This document shows positions 1 through 8,946 of a DNA stretch of 64,000 bases, one piece after another. This DNA is from CALABS01 sp050260775. GTDB taxonomy: Bacteria > Pseudomonadota > Alphaproteobacteria > Rhodospirillales > Magnetospirillaceae. The position numbers and the translations under genes were made by a program. The notes beneath the pieces were generated by a model, which worked only from the letters and a program-made list of their open reading frames with translations, made no database searches and was not told the DNA's origin. Positions within the stretch are counted from its first letter, which is position 1, and every line of letters begins with the position of its first letter. The stretch covers positions 124,001 to 188,000 of the forward strand of contig JBLNCP010000022.1 in the NCBI GenBank assembly GCA_050260775.1, read 5' to 3'.

Positions 1-3000
1 CTCGGCGAGGACGATTTGGTGGGGGGCAATGCCCTGATCGAGGCCGGCACCTTCCTCGCCATCCTGATCGGCACCATTGCCGGCGGCCTGCTGATCCTGA
101 CCCAGTACGGGACCGTGCTGGTGTCGGCGGCGCTGGTCGCCGTCGCCGTGTCCGGGTATCTGGCGAGTTGCGGTGTGCCGCGCGCCCCCGCCGCCGATCC
201 CACCCTGAGGGTCGACCTGAACGTCTTCGCCCAGACCGCGGCCATCGTCCGCCGGGCTCGCGAGAAACGCGACGTCTTCCTGTCGATCCTGGGCATTTCC
301 TGGTTCTGGCTGGTCGGCGCGACCTATCTGTCGCAGTTCCCCGCCTTCACCAAGGACGTGCTGGGCGCCGACAACCATGTGGTGACGCTGTTCCTGACGC
401 TGTTCTCCGTCGGGATCGGCGCCGGCTCCATGCTGTGCTCCAGGCTGCTCAAGGGCGAGGTGAGCGGCCGCCATGTCCCGGGGGCGGCGCTGGCCATCAC
501 CGTGTTCTCCTTCGACCTGTCGCTGGCGGCCTCGGCCTGGCCGCCGACCGCCGAACTGATGGGGGTGGGAGCCTTCCTGGCCCAGCCGGCCGCATGGCGG
601 ATCATCGCCGACCTGCTGCTCGTCTCGGTGTTCGGCGGCATCTACGGCGTCCCGCTCTACACCATCCTGCAGGCGCGCTCGGAGCCCGCCCACCGCGCCC
701 GCAACGTCGCCGCCAACAACGTCCTCAACGCCGCCTTCATGACCGTGGGCTCGCTGGTCACCGCCGCGCTGCTGGCGGTGGGACTTCCCATCACCGGGGT
801 GTTCATGCTGCTCGCCCTGGCCAACGGCATGGTGGCGGTGGTGATCTGCGGCCTGCTGCCCGAGGCGGCGCTCAAGACCATCCTCGGGCGTGTCCTCCGG
901 CTCGCCTTCCGGGTCGAGGTCAAGGGCGTGGAGAACTTGACGGCGGCGGGCGAGCGGGTGCTGATCGTGGCCAATCACGTCAGCCTGCTCGATGCCGTGC
1001 TGCTGGCGATCTTCCTGCCCGGTCGGCCGACCTTCGCCATCAACACCCAGGTGGCGCAGTGGTGGTGGGTGGCTCCCTTCCTTAAGATCGTCGACGCCTT
1101 CCCGCTCGATCCGCTCAATCCGCTGTCGGTCCGCGCGCTGACCCATGCGGTGGAGCAGGGACGGCGGGTGGTGATCTTCCCCGAGGGCCGGATCACCGTC
1201 ACCGGCGCGCTCATGAAGGTTTATGACGGACCCGGAATGATTGCCGACAAGGCGGGCGCTGAGGTGGTTCCGGTGCGCATCGACGGCGCCCAATACACCC
1301 TGTTCTCGTATCTCAAGGGCAAAATCCGGCGCCGTCTTTTCCCCAAGATCGCGCTGACCGTGCTGCCGCCGCGCCGGCTGGCCGTGAACGCCGACCTGCG
1401 TGGGCGCGCCCGCCGCCGCGCTGCCGGAGAGCAGCTTTACGACATCCTGTCCGAGTTGGTCTACGTCACTACCGAAGTCGAGCGCACCCTGCCGCGGGCG
1501 GTGCTCGATGCCTGGGCGGTCCATGGCGGCTCGCGGCCGGTGATCGAGGATATCGACCGGACGCCCATGGGCTTCCGGCGCCTGGTCCTCGGGAGCCTGG
1601 TCCTCGGCCGGCGCCTGGCAGCCATGACCCAACTGGGCGAAGCGGTCGGGGTGCTGCTGCCCAATGCCGCGGGATCGATGGTCACCGTGCTGGCCCTGCA
1701 GAATTTCGGCCGCGTTCCCGCCATGCTGAATTTCACCGCCGGACCGGCCAACATCGAGGCGGCCTGCCGCCTGGCGCGCGTCAACCTGGTGTTGACGTCG
1801 CGGAAATTCGTCGAGGCGGCCCGGCTGGGGCCCACCATCGGCGCCTTGACGGCCAAAGTGATCTATCTCGATGACCTTCGCGGCTCGATCGGTCCGCTGG
1901 CGCGCTTGGCCGGTCTGCTGTCGTTGCCCTTCGCCGGGCGGATCCATCGCCGCCGCGGCGGCACTCCCGATGCTCCGGCGGTGATCCTGTTCACCTCGGG
2001 CTCGGAAGGCACGCCCAAGGGCGTCGTCCTCTCCCACCGCAACATCCTGGCCAATTGCGCCCAGGTGGCGGCCCGGGTCGATTTCACCCCGGCCGACACC
2101 GTGTTCAACGCCCTGCCGCTGTTCCATGCCTTCGGCCTGACCGGCGGCACCCTGATGCCGCTGCTTGGGGGCGTGAAGGTGTTTCTCTATCCGTCGCCCT
2201 TGCATTATCGCATCGTGCCGGAACTGGTCTACGACACCTGCTCCTCGATCATGTTCGGGACCGACACGTTCCTGAGCGGCTATGCGCGGGGCGCCCACCC
2301 CTACGATTTCCACAGCCTCCGCTATGTCTTCGCGGGGGCGGAGAAGATCAAGGACACCACGCGCGCCACCTGGTTCGAGAAGTTCGGGGTGCGCATCATG
2401 GAGGGATACGGCGCCACCGAGACGGCACCGGTTCTCGCGGTCAGCACCCCCATGCACTATCGCGCCGGCACCGTCGGTCGCATGCTGCCCGGCATCGAAT
2501 GGCGCCTGGACCCGGTGCCAGGCATCGATGAGGGCGGGCGGCTGTGGGTGAGGGGGCCCAACGTGATGGTGGGCTACCTGAAGGCGGATCGTCCGGGCGA
2601 GATCCAGCCGCCGGTCGAGGGATGGTACGACACCGGCGACATCGTGGCGGTTGACGCCCAGGGGTTCGTGCGCATTCAGGGGCGGGCCAAGCGCTTCGCC
2701 AAGGTGGCGGGCGAGATGGTCAGCCTGGGCGGCGTCGAGGAAGTGGTCGAGGCCTTGTGGCCGGGCGCTTCCCACGCGGTGGTGACCGTCCCCGACGAGC
2801 GCAAGGGCGAGCAGCTCGTGCTGGTGACCACGCACCAAGGTGCCAACCGGGCGGAACTGGCGCAGGCCATGCGCTCCCGCGGCGCCTCGGACCTGGCGGT
2901 GCCGCGGACCGTCCAGATCCGCGACAAGCTGCCGCTGCTCGGGACCGGCAAGACCGATTACGTGACGCTGGAGAAGGAGGTGCGGGCGGGGGCGGCACCC

Positions 3001-3006
3001 GGATAA
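1..3006 (+). CDS. MFS transporter / PlsC acyltransferase / acyl-ACP ligase fusion (5' partial)
   Basis: The frame is open from the first base, so the true start lies upstream of the window. Three domains follow in order: an MFS (LplT-like) membrane region to about residue 285, a PlsC-type 1-acyl-glycerophosphate acyltransferase with the NHxxxxD box NHVSLLDA near residue 319 and FPEGR near 388, and an AMP-binding acyl-CoA/ACP synthetase with FTSGSEGTPKG near 658. The architecture matches known bacterial LplT-Aas fusions that import lysophospholipid, reacylate it and activate the fatty acid at the inner membrane. All three signature motifs look intact. Transfer of lysophospholipid specificity from E. 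coli LplT/Aas is inference. Confidence 0.9.
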   Translation, partial: LGEDDLVGGNALIEAGTFLAILIGTIAGGLLILTQYGTVLVSAALVAVAVSGYLASCGVPRAPAADPTLRVDLNVFAQTAAIVRRAREKRDVFLSILGISWFWLVGATYLSQFPAFTKDVLGADNHVVTLFLTLFSVGIGAGSMLCSRLLKGEVSGRHVPGAALAITVFSFDLSLAASAWPPTAELMGVGAFLAQPAAWRIIADLLLVSVFGGIYGVPLYTILQARSEPAHRARNVAANNVLNAAFMTVGSLVTAALLAVGLPITGVFMLLALANGMVAVVICGLLPEAALKTILGRVLRLAFRVEVKGVENLTAAGERVLIVANHVSLLDAVLLAIFLPGRPTFAINTQVAQWWWVAPFLKIVDAFPLDPLNPLSVRALTHAVEQGRRVVIFPEGRITVTGALMKVYDGPGMIADKAGAEVVPVRIDGAQYTLFSYLKGKIRRRLFPKIALTVLPPRRLAVNADLRGRARRRAAGEQLYDILSELVYVTTEVERTLPRAVLDAWAVHGGSRPVIEDIDRTPMGFRRLVLGSLVLGRRLAAMTQLGEAVGVLLPNAAGSMVTVLALQNFGRVPAMLNFTAGPANIEAACRLARVNLVLTSRKFVEAARLGPTIGALTAKVIYLDDLRGSIGPLARLAGLLSLPFAGRIHRRRGGTPDAPAVILFTSGSEGTPKGVVLSHRNILANCAQVAARVDFTPADTVFNALPLFHAFGLTGGTLMPLLGGVKVFLYPSPLHYRIVPELVYDTCSSIMFGTDTFLSGYARGAHPYDFHSLRYVFAGAEKIKDTTRATWFEKFGVRIMEGYGATETAPVLAVSTPMHYRAGTVGRMLPGIEWRLDPVPGIDEGGRLWVRGPNVMVGYLKADRPGEIQPPVEGWYDTGDIVAVDAQGFVRIQGRAKRFAKVAGEMVSLGGVEEVVEALWPGASHAVVTVPDERKGEQLVLVTTHQGANRAELAQAMRSRGASDLAVPRTVQIRDKLPLLGTGKTDYVTLEKEVRAGAAPG

Positions 3007-3064
3007 GGATTGGCCGGGATCACGCGGCCGCCTATCCTTTCCCCGGATCGAGAGGGAGAGGAAC

Positions 3065-4066
3065 ATGAGGATGAGGTTCTGGGTGGTTGCCGCCCTGTGT
3101 TTGCTGGCGCTGTCACCGGCGGGGGCCCAGGAATTGCGCGCCGACAGCGAGGGGCGGCTGACCTTCCCGTCGGCCACCTACGACGGCCTGCCCAAGCTGA
3201 TGAAGGGCGAGCCCGCCGAGGCGGTGACGGGCGAAGGCGTGCTGACCCTGCCGGCGGGCAGCGCCAAGGTGCCGGCGGTGGTGGTGCTTCACACCATCGG
3301 CGGACGCTCGGACAGCAATGAGGGCTGGTTTGCCAAGCGGCTGGTGGAGGCCGGCTATGCCACCTTCCTCCCCGATACCTTTTCCCCGCGCGGATGGCGC
3401 GACATGGCATCCAAGGGCGGGCCGATGCTTGCCGCCAGCCAGACGGCTGATGCCTTCAACGCCCTGAAGCTCCTGGCCACGCATCCCCGCATCGATGCCG
3501 GCCGCATCGCCGTGATCGGCTTCTCCCTAGGCGGCGACAGTGCCCACTATACCGCGTTCGAGCCGTTGCGCCGTGCCCTGTTGCCGGACGATCTGCGCTT
3601 CGCTGCGCATGTGCCGTTCTATCCCGCGGCGGTGTGGGGCGTGGTCGCCGGTCCGGCTTCGTTCACCGGCGCGCCCGTCCGCTTCCAACTGGCCGAGCGC
3701 GAGGATGCCGGGCCGCTCGCCAAGGTGCTGCCCTACCTGGACTACGTCCGCCGCGGCGGTGCGCCGGTCGAGCAGGTGGTCTACGAGGGCGCCTATCATG
3801 CCTGGACCGAAGAACGCTTCACCTTCGCCAAGGAGCATCCGTTCCACTCCTCGGCCAAGAACTGCACATTCCTGCTGCTCAACCCCGCGGGGCCGACCCG
3901 GGAACTGACCGCGGCGGGTGAGGTCGCTCCGGTCGACCTCGAGAGCTGGCGCGCCTGCGGCAAGGCCTCCCGGGGCTATACCCAGGGCTTCGATTCCTCG
4001 GTCCGCGCCAAGTCGCTTGAGGACTTGCTGCGGTTCCTTGCCGCCGCCATGCCCGCCCGCTCTTGA
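3065..4066 (+). CDS. exported dienelactone hydrolase family protein (alpha/beta hydrolase)
   Basis: 333 aa with an N-terminal signal peptide ending near AGAQ. The core has the nucleophile elbow GFSLGG with Ser at residue 154 and a late catalytic His in YHAWTEE near 245, as expected for the DLH / alpha-beta hydrolase fold. True dienelactone hydrolases use Cys as nucleophile; this one uses Ser, so it is more likely a periplasmic esterase or peptidase-like enzyme of unknown substrate. The ATG has a good ribosome site (GAGAGGGAGAGG) and lies 58 bp after the fusion gene. A hairpin terminator follows. Confidence 0.85.
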   Translation: MRMRFWVVAALCLLALSPAGAQELRADSEGRLTFPSATYDGLPKLMKGEPAEAVTGEGVLTLPAGSAKVPAVVVLHTIGGRSDSNEGWFAKRLVEAGYATFLPDTFSPRGWRDMASKGGPMLAASQTADAFNALKLLATHPRIDAGRIAVIGFSLGGDSAHYTAFEPLRRALLPDDLRFAAHVPFYPAAVWGVVAGPASFTGAPVRFQLAEREDAGPLAKVLPYLDYVRRGGAPVEQVVYEGAYHAWTEERFTFAKEHPFHSSAKNCTFLLLNPAGPTRELTAAGEVAPVDLESWRACGKASRGYTQGFDSSVRAKSLEDLLRFLAAAMPARS

Positions 4067-4072
4067 AACGAA

Positions 4073-4101
4073 AAACGCCCAGGGTGAGCCCCCGGGCGTT
4101 T
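4073..4101 (+). terminator. hairpin terminator after the hydrolase gene
   Basis: AAACGCCC at 4073-4080 pairs perfectly with GGGCGTTT at 4094-4101, with further AGGG/CCCC pairing inside the loop. There is no long T-run on the plus strand, but the A-run before the stem would serve as one on the minus strand, so it could act in both directions. It marks the end of the conserved chromosomal segment on the left of the island. Confidence 0.6.
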
Positions 4102-4382
4102 ACATCTGACTACTCTTAGCGGGCCGTCAAAAGGGTTATGTAGACCCTCAGAACGTCAAGTGTGTGTGTTTTTGCCGAATTGGCAAGTGGTTACGGCGGT
4201 GGTTCCCAGGCCGCATGGCCAGAAATGTTAAGTACGGTGCCCAGATCGTGCCGGTCATGCGGCAAAATTTACAAAATGGTGCCGCCGTGGCGTTTGGACA
4301 TCATGGCATGCAACCTGATGACATCAGTCGAGCGGCGTGCGAAATTGTCGCGTGTTGAGGGTGTTGTCATCAGGGGGCGAAT
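4102..4382. other. gene-free left end of the accessory island
   Basis: About 280 bp with no convincing gene. It has visibly lower GC than the flanking chromosome, with runs such as GTGTGTGTGTTTTT and CAAAATTTACAAAATGG. It contains a single TCAAGTG half-site at 4156-4162, the same heptamer found in the palindromic operators at the opposite end of the island, and the inverted repeat at 4314-4374. GInt islands are described as ending opposite ginABCD in a short AT-rich segment, which this could be. The exact junction is not resolved. Confidence 0.4.
4314..4374. promoter_or_regulatory. perfect 10-bp inverted repeat upstream of the OLD-family gene
   Basis: CCTGATGACA at 4314-4323 is repeated as its exact reverse complement TGTCATCAGG at 4365-4374, separated by 41 bp. 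The right arm ends 8 bp before the ATG at 4383. A third related string, GACATCATGG, lies just upstream at about 4297-4306. Position and symmetry suggest a looped operator or an element-end binding site. No regulator is assigned. Confidence 0.45.
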
Positions 4383-6287
4383 ATGCGGCTAGCTTCGATC
4401 CACATCGAGAACCTTCGCTCGTTCAAGAATGTCACGATCCCTCTGGATCGGTACACGCGCCTTGTCGGCCCGAACGGGGCAGGAAAATCGACGGTCCTTT
4501 GCGCCCTGAACATCTTCTTCCGCTCCGTAGAGAACTCCTCGACGGATGTCACCCGGCTATCGGAGGAAGACTTCCACGCGCGCGATACCTCAGAGCCAAT
4601 CCGCATCCGCGTGACGTTTGAAGGACTTTCGGACGAGGCGAAAGCCGACTTCCAGGACTATGTGCGCCAGGACAAGCTGGTCATCACCGCTGAAGCCAAG
4701 TTCGATCCTCAACGTGGCTACGCGGAGGTAAAGCAATTCGGCGAGCGATTGGGAATGCGGCTTTTCGCCGAGTTTTTTGAAAAGCTTGGTGATGGAGCTA
4801 AGGCCGGAGAACTCCTTGATGTTTACCAGCGGCTCCGCGCGACCTGCCCTGAACTGGCAGCGGTTCGGACGAAGGATGCGATGGCCGACGCTCTGCATCA
4901 GTATGAGGCGGAGCATTCTGAAGCCTGCGAACTCATTCCAAGCGAAGACCAGTTCTACGGCGTGACGAAGGGGGCCAATAGGTTGGCCAAATACCTTCAG
5001 TGGGTGTACGTCCCGGCGGTCAAGGATGCCGCCGGAGAACAATACGAGGCGAAAGGCTCCGCCCTCTCGAAGCTCTTGGCACGCGCCGTGGACGCGAAAA
5101 CCGCTGTCACCGCCCAGGTTGAAGAACTGCGACGACGGGCGCAGGAGGAATACCGGAACCTCTTAGGCCAGAACCAAGCCGCGCTTGACGGGATTACGGC
5201 GGGCTTGCAGCGGAAACTGGCGGACTGGGCGCACCCTGATGCAACGGTTCGCATTGCATGGCGCGATGAGCCGGACAAAACGGTCAAATTTGACGAACCC
5301 TCCGCGAGAGTTCTCGCTGGTGAGAGCGGCTTTGAGGGCGAATTGGCTCGATTCGGTCATGGCCTTCAGCGCTCTTACCTGCTTGCCCTGCTGCACGAGA
5401 TTGCCGATTCAGCGGAGGAGGGCGCTCCTGCCCTGATTTTGGGATGCGAGGAGCCGGAGCTATTCCAGCACCCCCCTCAAGCTCGCCACTTGAGCATGGT
5501 GCTCGCCCGGCTGGCGGAAAGAGGGCAGGTGCTTATCACCACCCATAGCCCACTATTCGTGACAGGGGAGGAATTCGCCAGCATCAGGTACGTGAGGAAG
5601 GAGAGAGACAGTTCGTCTACTGTTTCCTGGGCAACTTTCCAGGACCTTGCTGCGGACTATCAACAGCACACCGGACAACAAATGCGCCGTGCTGCGGGGG
5701 CCATGGCAAAAGTCCATCAGGCGCTGGTGCCGCACCTCAGCGAGATGTTTTTCACGCGCCGGTTGGTCTTGGTTGAGGGGCTTGAGGACATCGCCTACAT
5801 CAGCGCTTACCTTGCCTTGGCCGGGCTTGAGGAGGCCGTGCGGGCAAAGGGTATTCATTTTGTGCCCGTCAACGGTAAGAGCGAGTTGATCCAGCCCCTG
5901 CTGATTGCTGCGCGTTTGCAGATACCCACCCTCGTTGTCTTTGACTCCGACGCGGACAAACCGGATCGGAATGGAAGCCGCGCTAAGCAGGAGGCTGACA
6001 ACAAGGCCATTCTTTCGATAATGGGCCACGCTGGCAAGGACCCGTTCCCGGCGGTAACCGTGTGGGGAAACAACCTAGTCATGTGGCATTCGGATATCGG
6101 GGAGATGACTGCGGCGGAGGTGGGAAATGATTGGAACCTCTACTCCCAGCAGGCTGATGCCCAATTCGGACATATCGCCAATATGAAGAAGAATACGCTT
6201 CACATCGGCGTGCGAATGGCCTTGGCCTGGGAGGCGGGCCATCGCTTCCCGTCTCTTCAGAGGTTGGTGGAATTCCTCCTGGCCTAA
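4383..6287 (+). CDS. OLD-family ATP-dependent nuclease (AAA ATPase plus TOPRIM)
   Basis: 634 aa. The N-terminus is an SMC/RecF-like ABC ATPase with Walker A GPNGAGKST at residues 29-37 and the Walker-B-like acidic stretch CEEPE near residue 360. The C-terminal half is a TOPRIM domain with the catalytic Glu in VLVEGLED near 463 and the metal-binding DSDAD near 520. OLD proteins are phage-exclusion nucleases; GajA of Gabija is the class 2 form. GajB would have to be the adjacent gene, and the only UvrD gene here is 5 kb away in another operon, so a stand-alone class 1 OLD is the better reading. It converges on the type III Res gene with an 18-base gap spanned by a hairpin. Confidence 0.85.
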   Translation: MRLASIHIENLRSFKNVTIPLDRYTRLVGPNGAGKSTVLCALNIFFRSVENSSTDVTRLSEEDFHARDTSEPIRIRVTFEGLSDEAKADFQDYVRQDKLVITAEAKFDPQRGYAEVKQFGERLGMRLFAEFFEKLGDGAKAGELLDVYQRLRATCPELAAVRTKDAMADALHQYEAEHSEACELIPSEDQFYGVTKGANRLAKYLQWVYVPAVKDAAGEQYEAKGSALSKLLARAVDAKTAVTAQVEELRRRAQEEYRNLLGQNQAALDGITAGLQRKLADWAHPDATVRIAWRDEPDKTVKFDEPSARVLAGESGFEGELARFGHGLQRSYLLALLHEIADSAEEGAPALILGCEEPELFQHPPQARHLSMVLARLAERGQVLITTHSPLFVTGEEFASIRYVRKERDSSSTVSWATFQDLAADYQQHTGQQMRRAAGAMAKVHQALVPHLSEMFFTRRLVLVEGLEDIAYISAYLALAGLEEAVRAKGIHFVPVNGKSELIQPLLIAARLQIPTLVVFDSDADKPDRNGSRAKQEADNKAILSIMGHAGKDPFPAVTVWGNNLVMWHSDIGEMTAAEVGNDWNLYSQQADAQFGHIANMKKNTLHIGVRMALAWEAGHRFPSLQRLVEFLLA

Positions 6288-6302
6288 CGACCAGGAGGAG
6301 TT
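6271..6302. terminator. bidirectional hairpin between convergent OLD and Res genes
   Basis: TCCTCCTGG at 6274-6282 pairs perfectly with CCAGGAGGA at 6291-6299 around an 8-base loop, and pairing extends outward to 6271/6302 with one mismatch. The OLD stop codon sits in the loop. The symmetric hairpin at a convergent junction probably terminates both transcripts. Confidence 0.6.
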
Positions 6303-6304
6303 CG

Positions 6305-8938
6305 TTATGCAGGAAGACCGAACTGTGCGGTCGAGCCAGGGATCATGATGTAGGTAAAGTCGCTGGCAGCCGCCATCTCCCTTGCAGCCGTTTCCTTCGC
6401 CCGCACGATTACGTCGTCGATCATGTTGTCGCCCTTCACCTCGACCAGCACGTAGCCGCCGTCTTTCCTGCGCACCAGGAAGTCGGGGTAGTAGTGCCGA
6501 ACCGTGTGGGTCTCGGGATCGACGTAGCTGATGTAGAACTCGGACTGGCCGTGCGTCAGCATGCCGGTGAAGAAAATCTCCTCGATGTCTTCCTTGGCCA
6601 CCACCGTGTCGAAGAATGCCTTCTCGGGCTTTGAATCGAAGATGTAGTGGTTCAAGTGGAAGCTGCGGTCCTTGAATTGCGCATAGGCTGCATCATCAAC
6701 GGACGCCACTTTCTGAGGATCGCCCTGGAAAGTCTTTTCAAAGCCGCCGCCCGAACCGCCGGACTTGACGAGTTCGACCTCGATCTCCTCGTGGTGGGTG
6801 TAGTCAGAGATGTCGTAGAGGTGCCGGAACAACGAGGGGATGATGTGGTCGTAAAGGACCTCATTGTGCCTGTTGACCATCGCCAGGATGGCGTCCAGCC
6901 CATCAGCCGAAGACCGCAGGGTATCCTCGATCTGAAGGCAGGAAATTTCCTCGGTGTTGAAGTAGCGTCCGATCTCGGCGACCAGGGTGAAGGCGCTGTA
7001 GCGCCGCTGCTTGCGTGCGGTTGAAATGTCTTCGGTGGTAGTGTGCGCGCTCTGGTTCAGGCCGTCTCGGACGGTCTTCACCGCTGTGTAGGGCATTGTG
7101 TCGATCTCCCCGAGCTTGAAGTCCAGCCCGTCAGACGGAGCCTTCTTGGTCGTCTTGTAGAGCTTGCGGACGCGCTTGATCTTCACCTTCCGAGGCGGCG
7201 GAACGTCGCGGACGATATAGGGCAGCTTGTCAGATTTTCCGGCTTCCTCCAGGTCAGCCCTGGTCACGCGGAAGTTTTTCTGAAGCTCGTCATCCAGGAT
7301 GGCCAAGTTGTCGTTCGACAGGTAAATATGCCCGGTTTCTTGGATGTCTCCGATGTTGCGGAGGCAACGCATCGAAGCTTGGAGAACAAAAATCTTGGAT
7401 TTCGGCTCTCGGTGAAGCGCTACACCAAACAAAGAGCGGCAATTCCAGCCTTCTTTGCCCTTGTTAACCAGCAGGATGAATTGCTTGTTTGAATCTGGGG
7501 TATCCAGCCGATTGAATTCGCGGATGTCCTCGCTGGTCGTGAGCTTGTCGTCGCCGACATTGACCAGGATGCGGTTGATGGGGATACCCAAGTCGCTGAG
7601 AACCGCTTCGAGCGCGGGACGAACCTCGGTACGCAACTCGTCAATGGTTCCGGCGAAGATGGCCAGCTTGGGCAGCATGCCTTCGCGCCGCTTTTCACCC
7701 TCACTCCGCCAGAACGAGGCCACCGCGTCGCGCAGGAAGTCCTCGGTTCGGGTGTTGGCGTAACCGCTGATCTGCGGGCGCTTCAAGAAGTTGTTCTTGA
7801 TGGCGTCCTTCAGGCCGTAGGCGTACACCACCTCGGGCATGATCTGTTCGCCGACATAGGGCGTACCCGTGTAATTGTAGCAGGCGACAACCCGGCTCCC
7901 CGCGACGTGCTTCAACTCAGCGGCAAGGCGATTGATCGTTTCGCGCAGGCGGCTGGGTTTGGCCATGTCGAAGTCCTTGGCGAGATCGGTGCCAAGAGCG
8001 TGATGCGCCTCATCCACATAGATACCCAATTGAGGCAGCCGACCGAGGCGCTGGAAACGGGCATTGATGACCAATTCCTTGTCATCTTCGGGCTGCAAGT
8101 CGTAGAGGTCCGCAATCTGGTCGTAAACGGAGGGGGCCGCAGTGGTCTTAGCGGCGAGGTCGTCCAAGCGGTTCCAGGTGCCTTTGGGCTTCTCGCGCTG
8201 TTTAACGATGATTTTTTGGGCATTGGAAATCACGATGTTGAAGCGTGACCCATCTTGGGTGCCAAGGCCCATGCCTGCGTCGTCGAGGAAGTGGAAACGC
8301 AGGTGAGCGGTCAGGAAGGCGACATATTCCGGGGGGACGACCTTAGCCAGATCGAATGTCTCGATTTCCTTGAGTGCTTGAAGGACGGTCTTGTCCGGGG
8401 CGAAGACCAAGGCGTTGTGGCAGAAACGCTCGTCCTTTGGGAATTTATTGGCTAGGAGAAACTCATAGAAAATACAGGTGGCCATGAGGATGGTCTTTCC
8501 GGTCCCCATGGTCAGTGCAAATATGTAATTTGGGTAATTGGCCGAGTTTTTCTCTAAGTGATTGAAAACGGCCTTATAGGCTTTTTGGTCGGAAAGGTCG
8601 ATCTCTCGGAAGAAATCAATCTGCCCAGTATCAGCTAAACTTTGTGTGACGGTCTTATCGGACTCGAACACCCCCGTTTTGCGATACCAGTCCTCGAACA
8701 GCGCATGAATGGAGGCATTGCTCCCGAATTCCTTCAGGAACACATACATTTCGAGCGCCTCGAACTGAGGCGTGCGGAGGAACCCGCTGCCCTTGGCGGG
8801 GTCGTTAAAGTCCAGATAAACCTTGGTTAGTTGTTTATAGCGCTGGCGGATTCGTCCCTTGTTGCCCTGGTAGAACCGGCACAAAACGTCGAAAAAGGGG
8901 AAGTCCACCTGAGTGGCTTTCGTCGGCTTCCTGGCCAT
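6305..8938 (-). CDS. res: type III restriction enzyme Res subunit (SF2 helicase-endonuclease)
   Basis: 877 aa. SF2 helicase motifs are clear: MGTGKT near residue 145 (motif I) and VDEAHHA near 308 (motif II). The C-terminus carries a PD-(D/E)xK-like nuclease core, DFLVRRKDGGYVLVEVKG near 819. This is the restriction subunit that translocates along and cuts DNA when two unmethylated sites meet, in complex with Mod. It starts 8 bp after the mod stop, so the two are translationally linked. Length and motif order are normal for Res and no disruption is visible. Confidence 0.9.
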   Translation of the reverse strand: MARKPTKATQVDFPFFDVLCRFYQGNKGRIRQRYKQLTKVYLDFNDPAKGSGFLRTPQFEALEMYVFLKEFGSNASIHALFEDWYRKTGVFESDKTVTQSLADTGQIDFFREIDLSDQKAYKAVFNHLEKNSANYPNYIFALTMGTGKTILMATCIFYEFLLANKFPKDERFCHNALVFAPDKTVLQALKEIETFDLAKVVPPEYVAFLTAHLRFHFLDDAGMGLGTQDGSRFNIVISNAQKIIVKQREKPKGTWNRLDDLAAKTTAAPSVYDQIADLYDLQPEDDKELVINARFQRLGRLPQLGIYVDEAHHALGTDLAKDFDMAKPSRLRETINRLAAELKHVAGSRVVACYNYTGTPYVGEQIMPEVVYAYGLKDAIKNNFLKRPQISGYANTRTEDFLRDAVASFWRSEGEKRREGMLPKLAIFAGTIDELRTEVRPALEAVLSDLGIPINRILVNVGDDKLTTSEDIREFNRLDTPDSNKQFILLVNKGKEGWNCRSLFGVALHREPKSKIFVLQASMRCLRNIGDIQETGHIYLSNDNLAILDDELQKNFRVTRADLEEAGKSDKLPYIVRDVPPPRKVKIKRVRKLYKTTKKAPSDGLDFKLGEIDTMPYTAVKTVRDGLNQSAHTTTEDISTARKQRRYSAFTLVAEIGRYFNTEEISCLQIEDTLRSSADGLDAILAMVNRHNEVLYDHIIPSLFRHLYDISDYTHHEEIEVELVKSGGSGGGFEKTFQGDPQKVASVDDAAYAQFKDRSFHLNHYIFDSKPEKAFFDTVVAKEDIEEIFFTGMLTHGQSEFYISYVDPETHTVRHYYPDFLVRRKDGGYVLVEVKGDNMIDDVIVRAKETAAREMAAASDFTYIMIPGSTAQFGLPA

Positions 8939-8946
8939 GGCGATCC

